From Deltaproteobacteria bacterium (GTDB lineage: Bacteria > UBA10199 > GCA-002796325 > JACPFF01), in the NCBI GenBank assembly GCA_016183065.1, contig JACPFF010000026.1:1-64000 (forward strand): a stretch of DNA of 64,000 nucleotides, in the 5' to 3' direction. Below are positions 8,950 to 15,472 of this stretch, piece by piece (the first letter of the stretch is position 1; every line of letters starts with the position of its first letter). Both the position numbers and the translations under genes were made by a program. The notes under the pieces are model-generated. The model saw nothing but the letters and a program-made list of their open reading frames with translations, was not told the DNA's origin and made no database searches.

Positions 8950-9705
8950 ATGTGGACCATAATAAAGAACAGGTTGCAACAAGGCTATCGCACGCAGGCG
9001 TTCCCCCCCCGGGAACCGTTGCCAGTCCCGTTTCGGGGGAGACCGGTGATTGACCCTGCGCGGTGCCAGAGCGGGTGCCAGGCGTGTGCGAATGCCTGCC
9101 CAACGCATGCGTTGACCACGCATCCCCTCACCATCGACCTTGGCCGATGTCTCTTCTGCCAGGACTGTGTCGCGGCCTGTCCCGACGGTGCAATCACGTA
9201 TTCCCAAGATTATCGGCTTGCGGCATCGCGGAGAGAGGATCTCAGGTTGAGAGATGCCGAGATTCCGAAAGTGCACCGCCTGGAAGAACAGATGCGCACA
9301 CTCTTTGGGCGTTCTCTGAAACTGAGAGCCGTCTGTGCGGGAAGTTGCAACGGATGCGATCTCGAACTCCAGGCGTTGAATAATGTCGTCTTCGACCTCT
9401 CCCGTTTTGGCATTCAGTGTGTTGCATCGCCGCGACATGCGGATGGACTCATCATTACGGGGCCCGTGACTACACGGATGCGGCTGGCACTGGAAAAAAC
9501 CTTTGCCGCAGTGCCGGACCCAAAAATCGTCATCGCCATCGGCGCTTGTGCCATCAATGGCGGACCGTTTGAGGGGAGTCCAGCGGTCTGCAACGGCGCG
9601 GACGCGGTGATCCCGGTGGATCTGTACATCCCGGGCTGCCCCCCGCATCCACTCACGATCCTGGACGGATTCCTGCGGCTTCTCGGTCGCCTGAAAGACC
9701 GGTGA
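8950..9705 (+). CDS. hyfI: Ferredoxin-NuoB fusion: HyfH/HyfI-like small subunit
   Basis: 251 residues, starting at the ATG at 8950 directly after the large subunit. The N-terminal half has two [4Fe-4S] ferredoxin motifs, CQSGCQACANACP and CLFCQDCVAACP (about residues 38-80). The C-terminal half is a NuoB/HyfI domain with the proximal cluster ligands CNGCDLE, IGACAINGG and PGCPPHP. So the HyfH electron-input protein and the HyfI small subunit are joined in one chain. All cluster cysteines look intact, meaning electrons can still pass toward the large subunit although its nickel site is lost. It is the last gene of the operon. Confidence 0.88.
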   Translation: MWTIIKNRLQQGYRTQAFPPREPLPVPFRGRPVIDPARCQSGCQACANACPTHALTTHPLTIDLGRCLFCQDCVAACPDGAITYSQDYRLAASRREDLRLRDAEIPKVHRLEEQMRTLFGRSLKLRAVCAGSCNGCDLELQALNNVVFDLSRFGIQCVASPRHADGLIITGPVTTRMRLALEKTFAAVPDPKIVIAIGACAINGGPFEGSPAVCNGADAVIPVDLYIPGCPPHPLTILDGFLRLLGRLKDR

Positions 9706-10097
9706 CCTCTGAAGCACCAATCTCCAAAACAGTGTCTGAGATCCCCGCCTGTTGAAGGATGGATCCGAGTACGATCCGGTACAACTGTGCCCCATTGAAG
9801 AGTCCATCGGCAGAGGTCCTTCTGCGTTGTAAAGACTTCTTAAGGTGTAAGCAAATTTTGCGCCATTTTGGGCATGTTGAGGGACAAAATCGGAAATTAT
9901 CTTAACGTGTTGGTATGGTGCGTTAACTTTTCCTGAGTATATACGTCTTACGGTACCATAAGTATTTCTAACGTTTCATGAGCACATTTGTACTCATGAA
10001 ACGTTGAAATACTATATCAGACAACTATTGATGATGAGATTATTTCAAATTCCATATTGGTGTCGGAAAAAAACCCGGACATCGGGTTGAAAGATAC
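9706..10097. other. Spacer between convergent units
   Basis: 392 bases between the end of the hydrogenase-like operon and the end of the minus-strand glycosyltransferase gene. It is noticeably AT-rich from 9840 on. Apart from the long hairpin at 9961-10013 I see no gene, RNA or promoter that I can support. Confidence 0.5.
9961..10013. repeat. Long near-perfect hairpin
   Basis: AGTATTTC and GAAATACT pair outside, and AACGTTTCATGAG (9970-9982) pairs with CTCATGAAACGTT (9993-10005) inside, around a 10-base loop. Only one base is bulged, for 21 paired positions. There is no flanking T-run typical of an intrinsic terminator. It sits between convergent genes and could act as a bidirectional stop, a transcript-stabilising stem, or a protein site. 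Confidence 0.7.
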
Positions 10098-12722
10098 TCA
10101 ACAATTCTCAAGATGATGAGAATCCGTCCGGTCAAAGAGCCGCGCCGGGAGGCGTGGTATGACGCTCAGGAGGGCGACGATCATGGTGGCAAGGTACGGG
10201 ATCGATTGGATCATCAAGACGAGGATCCACGCGTGCATATCGAGTGTCAGTAATCCCTGCTGATAGACGAGGGCCATGGCCGCCCCGAGCAATGTGAAAA
10301 AGAAGAAGACCTCCGCACGGATTGCGGCGAGTGTGCGGAGGAGGTGGCTTGTTGCCGTCATTTTGGGCGTGCGAAAAAACGGGACGCTGCTCGTCGTGAT
10401 TCCTTGCAGAACGGCGATGGCAATCGTGTGGGAGAGTGCAATGCCCGCCAGGGCCGCCCCGCAGATCTTCCGGAAGGGCGCGCGAATGCGTGCGCGGTAG
10501 AGATAGATCAGTTTGCCGATTTTAAAACTGAACAGGGCGATCGGAAAGAGCGAGAACTCCGCCAGTGGCGGATCAACGCGTTTTGGCAAAGAGAGCATGG
10601 CCGCACTCCAGCAGACCGCCGCCACATTGAACACAAGATTTGCCGCATCGGCCATCCACGGCAACCATCCGGCAATAAAATGGTATTTTTGCCCGTAGGT
10701 GAGCGCACTCGCTTGTACGCCGATCAGTGAACGGAGATGCTGCTTGAGAATCTGCATGGCCCCGTAGGCCCAGCGGAAGCGCTGCCGTTTGTAGTCGAGA
10801 AAAGTATCCGGCATCACGCCTCTGCCGTAACTGGTCGGGATATAGATGGCCTCGTATCCCTGCTCAAACACGCGGAGTCCCAGCTCGGCGTCTTCGGTAA
10901 TGCACCATGCGGCCCAACTGCCGACGGTTTCCAACACGGATTTCCGCACGAGTGTCATCGTGCCATGCTGGATAATGGCATTGCGGTCATTGCGGGTGAT
11001 CATCCCGATAAAGAAAAAACCGCTGTATTCGGCGTGGCACACGGCCTTGAAGGCATTGCGATGGGCGTCGCGATAGTCTTGCGGGGCCTGCACGATCGCG
11101 ATGCGCGGGTTTTCAAATTGCGGGACCAGATCGAGCAACCAGTTCGTCTCGACGACATAATCGCTATCGATCACGGCAATGATCTCCGTCACGGAATTGG
11201 TGTGTTGCAGCGCACAATTGAGTGCCCCGGCCTTGAAGCCAGTCAGGTGGTCGATGTGGAAAAAGCGGAATTGATTTCCAAGTATTTGACAGTGGGCCTC
11301 GACGGGTCGCCAGATGGCAGGATCCTCTGTGTTGTTATCAATCACCACCACTTCATATGCGGGGTAGTGCAATGCGGCGAGGGCGTTCAGCGTTTCGATG
11401 AGCATCGCCGGAGGCTCGTTGTACGCAGGCACGTGAATGGAGACAAACGGCGCGGCGACGTTGCAGGTCGATCCTTTCGCTAACGAACGACGCCGCTCCT
11501 TGCTCCAGAGGGCCTCGGCCCACTCGTGGGCCTCGGTGAGGATCACGACAATCACACCGATCATGCCGGTGACGACGAGGATGCCGACAATGATCGAGGT
11601 GAGGGTCAAATATTGATGGACATATTTATAAATGATCCACACGGCGGTTGCAGAGGCGAGGTACGCGATGATGGCGAGAAAGCTCCGTCCCCGCGTCTTC
11701 AAAGTATGACTATCGAGCAGCAGGAAGCTCAGCATGATGATGGCAATGACCACCGAAATTCCGGCCAGCCAGTGCCACTGCGGGATGGCCACGATCGGCG
11801 TCTGGAGGGGGAATTTCAGATGGCGCTCGACATCGTAGACGCCCCAATAGGCCCCGACCGCGCCCTCGGTGTCGCGTTTCCACGGTTGATCGAAGGCCTC
11901 CATGATGTAATAGATGTATTCTTCCTGCTCCGCGCGATCGAGAAAGCGGCGCAAAAAAATGGCCTGGTTGGACGGCGACGCCACTGCCGACCGCCGCGTG
12001 CGGCCGTTGCTTGGCCAGCCGACCTCGGTCATGACGATCGGTTTTTTCGGAAAGAGCACGCGCAGGCTATTCATGTGTTGCACAATATATTCCACGGCCT
12101 GATCGAGATGGATGCCCTCCCAGTACGGCAACATATGGACGGCGACAAAGTCGACATGCTCCGCAAGTTGCGGATATTTGATCCACACGTGCCAGGGCTC
12201 CGCAGTACTGACCGGCCGGTCCAACTCTGCGCGCACGCGGTCGAGGTGCACGGCGAGCTCATCCACCGTCACATCGCCCCGGAGGATGGCCTCGTTTCCG
12301 ATGATCACGCGGACGACATTGCGGTGCTGCTGCGCGACGCGAATCAGTTCCGCGACTTCCCGTTCGTTGTTCTCCCGCCGCGTATCGATCCAGGCGCCGA
12401 GCGTCACATTAAGGTCGTGTTTTTCGGCCAGGGACGGGATCTGTGCCAGGACATCTTCCATGGAATAGGTGCGGATGGCGTGCACTTTTTTGGCCAGCAG
12501 CGCGAGGTCGGTTTCGATTTCCTCTGGGGTGGGAAACGTGTCGGTCAGCGGGCTCTCATCCATCCGCATCGGCGAAAAGGAAAAGCCCTGGATCATTTTG
12601 GGCCACGGGGGTTCCTCTTCAGGCCGATTCAGATAGGCCCAGAATCCGACGCTCAGGATGGCCACGGCCATGACGACCAGAAAATTGGCCCGGATATTGG
12701 ATGGGCGCAAGGTCAGGTGCAT
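10098..12722 (-). CDS. Bifunctional membrane protein: GH17 glucanase/transglycosylase-like domain plus GT2 glycosyltransferase
   Basis: 874 residues. After one N-terminal membrane helix (residues 13-30) comes a periplasmic GH17 domain with acid/base Glu144 in IIGNEAILRGD and nucleophile Glu233 in IVMTEVGWPSNG. Two helices near 320-390 lead into a cytoplasmic family 2 glycosyltransferase with VIDSDY (DxD-type), TEDAELGLR and QRFRWAYGAMQ, the motifs of processive synthases. Four to five C-terminal helices complete a synthase channel. GT2-GH17 pairings occur in NdvB-type beta-1,3-glucan synthesis, where the GH17 part remodels or cyclises the chain, so a periplasmic or surface beta-glucan is the likely product. 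Both active sites look complete. It is a single transcription unit on the minus strand. Confidence 0.85.
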   Translation of the reverse strand: MHLTLRPSNIRANFLVVMAVAILSVGFWAYLNRPEEEPPWPKMIQGFSFSPMRMDESPLTDTFPTPEEIETDLALLAKKVHAIRTYSMEDVLAQIPSLAEKHDLNVTLGAWIDTRRENNEREVAELIRVAQQHRNVVRVIIGNEAILRGDVTVDELAVHLDRVRAELDRPVSTAEPWHVWIKYPQLAEHVDFVAVHMLPYWEGIHLDQAVEYIVQHMNSLRVLFPKKPIVMTEVGWPSNGRTRRSAVASPSNQAIFLRRFLDRAEQEEYIYYIMEAFDQPWKRDTEGAVGAYWGVYDVERHLKFPLQTPIVAIPQWHWLAGISVVIAIIMLSFLLLDSHTLKTRGRSFLAIIAYLASATAVWIIYKYVHQYLTLTSIIVGILVVTGMIGVIVVILTEAHEWAEALWSKERRRSLAKGSTCNVAAPFVSIHVPAYNEPPAMLIETLNALAALHYPAYEVVVIDNNTEDPAIWRPVEAHCQILGNQFRFFHIDHLTGFKAGALNCALQHTNSVTEIIAVIDSDYVVETNWLLDLVPQFENPRIAIVQAPQDYRDAHRNAFKAVCHAEYSGFFFIGMITRNDRNAIIQHGTMTLVRKSVLETVGSWAAWCITEDAELGLRVFEQGYEAIYIPTSYGRGVMPDTFLDYKRQRFRWAYGAMQILKQHLRSLIGVQASALTYGQKYHFIAGWLPWMADAANLVFNVAAVCWSAAMLSLPKRVDPPLAEFSLFPIALFSFKIGKLIYLYRARIRAPFRKICGAALAGIALSHTIAIAVLQGITTSSVPFFRTPKMTATSHLLRTLAAIRAEVFFFFTLLGAAMALVYQQGLLTLDMHAWILVLMIQSIPYLATMIVALLSVIPRLPARLFDRTDSHHLENC

Positions 12723-12744
12723 ATTGCACTGCCGGTGACCATTG

Positions 12745-12900
12745 GAGGGGCTCGCGTCGCCCCCTCCAGCGGCAAAGCCGCGGGAGCCTCCCCCTCTCGC
12801 GCGCGGTGCGCGCTGGGGGACTTTTCACCCGGGGCTCGCGTCGCCTCCGGCTCTCGCCTGCGGGGCCCCACTCTGCGCGCAGAGAGGTCCCGGGAAAAGG
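12745..12900. repeat. GC-rich palindromic interspersed repeat, copy 2
   Basis: It begins GGAGGGGCTCGCGTCGCC and continues with CCCTCCAGCGGCAAAGCCG and CCCCCTCTCGCGCGCGGTGC. These blocks are almost base-for-base the same as in the copy at 39018-39091. Internal stems include GGAGGGG...CCCCTCC and CGCGCG...CGCGC. The second half (from about 12830) diverges into another palindromic block ending in GGGGCCCC. It lies in the promoter region of the glycosyltransferase gene. Confidence 0.7.
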
Positions 12901-13012
12901 TGGTGCGAGCATACCCCTCCCGGAAGAGATCGACCATCCTCGGCGAAAAGAGAAAAAAGGACATGGACGGCGTCGTTAGCGCAAGGACCGGGCGAAATCA
13001 AATCAGATTATT

Positions 13013-13192
13013 ACTAAGGAGTACACAACCCACTACACATCTGACTTCGGCTCATGGCCTACGACTGCGTCAGGCTTCAAGAAAAAATCCTCAACGTATC
13101 CGAGTGGATACGTTGAGGATTTTTTCTCTCGCCTTCCTGGTCTCGGCTCATGATCCTGTGTCATCTGTATAGTGGGTTGTGTACTCCTTAGT
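13013..13192. repeat. Nested inverted-repeat element (23-base perfect arms)
   Basis: The arms ACTAAGGAGTACACAACCC (13013 on) and its exact reverse complement (ending 13192) are perfect over 23 bases and continue imperfectly inward for about 15 more. Inside lies a 21-base-pair hairpin. The right arm extends into the arsenite-exporter gene and supplies its last codons and stop. No open frame is inside. Size and structure resemble a small non-autonomous mobile element (MITE-like), but no target duplication is evident. Confidence 0.65.
13081..13126 (-). terminator. Strong (bidirectional) intrinsic terminator
   Basis: A perfect 21-base-pair stem, arms 13081-13101 and 13106-13126, with loop GAGT. 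It is A-rich on one side and T-rich on the other, so it ends in a U-run on either strand. It follows the stop of the minus-strand exporter gene (13148) and should end that transcript. Confidence 0.8.
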
Positions 13193-14254
13193 ATCTGCCG
13201 GTATCTCCGTTCCGGCCACAGGCGTGGCAAACCAGCGCCGCCGAAAATAGAGGGCGACATGGACAAGGCCCATCAGGACGGGGACCTCGACCAGGGGACC
13301 GATCACCGCGGCAAACGCGGCCCCGTGGTGAATGCCAAAGGTGGTGATTGCCACGGCAATGGCCAGTTCAAAGTTGTTGGACGCCGCCGTGAACGACAAT
13401 GTCGTCGACTCGGCGTAATTGGCGCCGGCGCGTTTGCTCATGGCGTACGACACGAGGAACATCACCACGAAATAGATGAGAAGCGGCATCGCAATGCGCA
13501 GGACATCTCTTGGAAGTGCAATGATATGTTCCCCTTTCAGGGAGAACATGAGGACAATCGTGCAGAGCAGCGCGATCAAGGTGAGCGGACTGATCCGCGG
13601 GATGAACACACTGTCGTACCACCGGACGCCCTTGGCCCTGATCAAGACGACCCGCGTGGTAATGCCGGCCAGAAACGGGATGCCGAGATAGATGAAGACG
13701 CTCTGCGCGATGGCGCCCATCGTGATGTGTATCGTGCTCCCTGTGAGACCGAGCCATGTGGGAAAGACAGTGATGAAGAGATACGCATAGAAAGAGAAAA
13801 AAAGGATTTGAAAGAGGGAATTAAATGCGACCAGGCCCGCGCAGTACTCGGCACTCCCTTCTGCCAGATCATTCCAGACGAGGACCATGGCGATACACCG
13901 CGCCAGACCGATAAGAATGAGGCCGGTCATGTATTCGGGGACATCATGCAAAAAAAGCACGGCGAGGAGAAACATGAAGAGCGGACCGATCAGCCAGTTC
14001 TGCACCAAAGAGAGGAGCAGCACGCGGCGGTTTGAAAACACCGTCCCGACGGTTTCGTACCGCACTTTGGCAAGCGGCGGATACATCATGATGATGAGCC
14101 CGATGGCAATGGGAACGGACGTTGTTCCCACATTGAATTGATTGAGCCACGGGACAATGCCCGGCATGAGTGAACCAAGGACCACGCCAAAGGCCATGGC
14201 CGTAACAATCCAGACGGTCAGATATCGATCAATCACGCGTAATCGGCGTTTCAT
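13148..14254 (-). CDS. acr3: ACR3-family arsenite efflux permease
   Basis: 368 residues from the ATG at 14254, which has AAGGAG eight bases upstream; upstream in-frame ATGs lack a site. About ten transmembrane helices. Characteristic ACR3 segments are [39 protein letters not shown] (with the Cys conserved for arsenite transport) and [20 protein letters not shown]. It exports As(III), driven by the proton gradient. No ars reductase or arsR is adjacent; the only ArsR-type gene is 12 kb away. The final ~13 codons (from KEYTTHYT) are contributed by the inverted-repeat element, an odd tail absent from the family core. Confidence 0.9.
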   Translation of the reverse strand: MKRRLRVIDRYLTVWIVTAMAFGVVLGSLMPGIVPWLNQFNVGTTSVPIAIGLIIMMYPPLAKVRYETVGTVFSNRRVLLLSLVQNWLIGPLFMFLLAVLFLHDVPEYMTGLILIGLARCIAMVLVWNDLAEGSAEYCAGLVAFNSLFQILFFSFYAYLFITVFPTWLGLTGSTIHITMGAIAQSVFIYLGIPFLAGITTRVVLIRAKGVRWYDSVFIPRISPLTLIALLCTIVLMFSLKGEHIIALPRDVLRIAMPLLIYFVVMFLVSYAMSKRAGANYAESTTLSFTAASNNFELAIAVAITTFGIHHGAAFAAVIGPLVEVPVLMGLVHVALYFRRRWFATPVAGTEIPADTKEYTTHYTDDTGS

Positions 14255-14347
14255 GCAGCGGGCTCCTTGTGCGGCGCACATGACCACATCAATGTCTCGA
14301 TTGCAATCGGACCGTGTTTCAAGTAGGCAGCCCGCAGTTCGAATGAA

Positions 14348-14540
14348 AGCGCGGAGGGGAGATAGAGGGAGTGGTGTAGAAGCCGTACGATCGCATGCGC
14401 CCGTAGCTCAGGTGCGACCGAGCCCGGCCCCGCTCGGCGCAGCCGAGTGGGGGGCGAGGAAGTCCCCGCAGCGCGGAGCGCGGAGGGGAGATAGAGGGAG
14501 TGGTGTAGAAGCCGTACGATCGCATGCGCCCGTAGCTCAG
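14348..14540. repeat. 64-base direct repeat that includes the 5' end of a tRNA
   Basis: The stretches 14348-14411 and 14477-14540 are identical over 64 bases at an offset of 129. Each ends with GCGCCCGTAGCTCAG, the first 15 bases of the tRNA-Arg gene. Only the second copy continues into the complete tRNA. The first copy breaks into GC-rich palindromic sequence (around 14412-14470). The arrangement looks like a duplication or an insertion into the tRNA 5' region. Confidence 0.8.
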
Positions 14541-14599
14541 TTGGATAGAGCATCAGGCTTCGAACCTGAGGGTCGGGAGTTCGAATCTCTCCGGGCGCG
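14526..14599 (+). tRNA. tRNA-Arg (anticodon TCG)
   Basis: A full cloverleaf is readable: acceptor GCGCCCG pairing with CGGGCGC, D-arm GCTC...GAGC, anticodon stem TCAGG/CCTGA with loop CTTCGAA (anticodon TCG, reading CGA), variable loop, and T-arm with GTTCGAATC. The discriminator is G and CCA is not encoded. A 5' fragment of the same gene occurs 129 bases upstream. Confidence 0.93.
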
Positions 14600-14737
14600 C
14601 AACGACTTTTCGCCAGAAAAGTCGTCCTCCATTTTCTATTTTCCATTCTTCTATTTTCTGGGGTTTCTTGCTGTTGGTCGGGGCGGAAAATCGGGAAAAG
14701 AGAAAATGGAGAATAGAAAATAGAGGTTTTTAAAATC

Positions 14738-14863
14738 ATGGCATTTCAGTTTGAAAAGCTCGAAGTTTACCAGAGGTCGCTTGATTGGGTTGAAACGGTT
14801 GAGTCCCTCTGTGAAGCTCTTAGAGCCTGTTTAGAATCTTTTGTAAGGGCGTGTAATGAATGA
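14738..14863 (+). pseudogene. Truncated four-helix-bundle (23S rRNA intervening-sequence type) protein
   Basis: The frame starts MAFQFEKLEVYQRSLDWVET, the usual N-terminus of the four-helix-bundle family found in 23S rRNA intervening sequences and in many scattered chromosomal copies. After about 28 residues the similarity ends where the antisense recombinase remnant begins (about 14820), and the frame stops at 14861 with only 41 residues against ~120 in the family. Just upstream (14627-14726) lie imperfect inverted repeats of 'ttttctatttt' type, often seen near these genes. Function of the family is unknown; this copy is almost surely dead. Confidence 0.6.
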
Positions 14864-15330
14864 TAAAAGCTGGATCGGCCTCGGTGTGGGCCGATAGTTT
14901 GCCGTTCTTGATTTTGTGGTTGATGCTCCGTTTGATGTTATCACTCAATTGCAACACGTAGGATTTGGCGGTCATGACTAAAATCCCAACGCATGATGTC
15001 GGTGCTGATCGCGTTGTGATTCAAGATCATGCCTTCACGGTTGAAATGGAGTTCGATTTTTTCTGCTCGGATCAATTGATCCAACATGACGGATTCCTTG
15101 AAGCTCCTCTGAATCCGATCCCCAGCATCGGCCACCATGGCCACAATCTCTTTCTGTGCCTTGGCAACCTCGATCATCTGGTGAAATGCCTTCCGGTCGC
15201 CTTGGGTGGAAGACTCGATGAGTTTGAAAACATTCAGGACATTGAGATTCTCAGATGAGTTGAACGCGGCGAGGCTACGCGAAGTCCGTTCGCCCACCAT
15301 TTTATCAGCGGTTTTTTGACGGTTTGTCAC
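14820..15330 (-). pseudogene. Serine recombinase (resolvase-type) remnant, frameshifted
   Basis: The minus-strand frame 15330-14941 contains GDRKAFHQMIEVAKAQKEIV, DAGDRIQRSFKESVMLDQL and NAISTDIMRWDF, recognisable parts of the resolvase N-terminal domain of large serine recombinases. At about 14975 the frame must shift by one to continue the family sequence as MTAKSYVLQLSDNIKRSINH and KIKNGK, reaching a stop at 14820. The catalytic Ser region at the N-terminus is missing or unrecognisable and the C-terminal DNA-binding domain is absent. It is a decayed fragment of an integrase of a former mobile element, and it interrupts the four-helix-bundle gene. Confidence 0.65.
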
Positions 15331-15472
15331 GGGATTCCAACTATGAGAATCTATCCCCCCAACAAGAAACTCCTAATTATTTGAAATCATTAATATTACG
15401 ATTTCATTTCCCTTCGTGCTATTTGGCATGGATATTGCTTTTTTTTCGATCCAGGGACGAAAGCGAGGCCTT

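Noticed and set aside
11526-13172. 548-codon open frame on the plus strand opposite the glycosyltransferase
   Set aside because: No protein-like features; it is the antisense shadow of a GC-rich gene with strong, complete GH17 and GT2 motifs.
13013-13192. CRISPR or attachment site reading of the repeats
   Set aside because: Two inverted arms and one hairpin, with no direct-repeat/spacer array and no cas or integrase gene beside it.
13148-14254. Complete ars operon
   Set aside because: Only the ACR3 permease is here; no ArsC or adjacent regulator, and the distant ArsR-type protein lacks the arsenic-binding motif.
14397-14411. Second tRNA-Arg gene
   Set aside because: Only the first 15 bases match; the sequence then runs into GC-rich palindromes and cannot fold as a tRNA.
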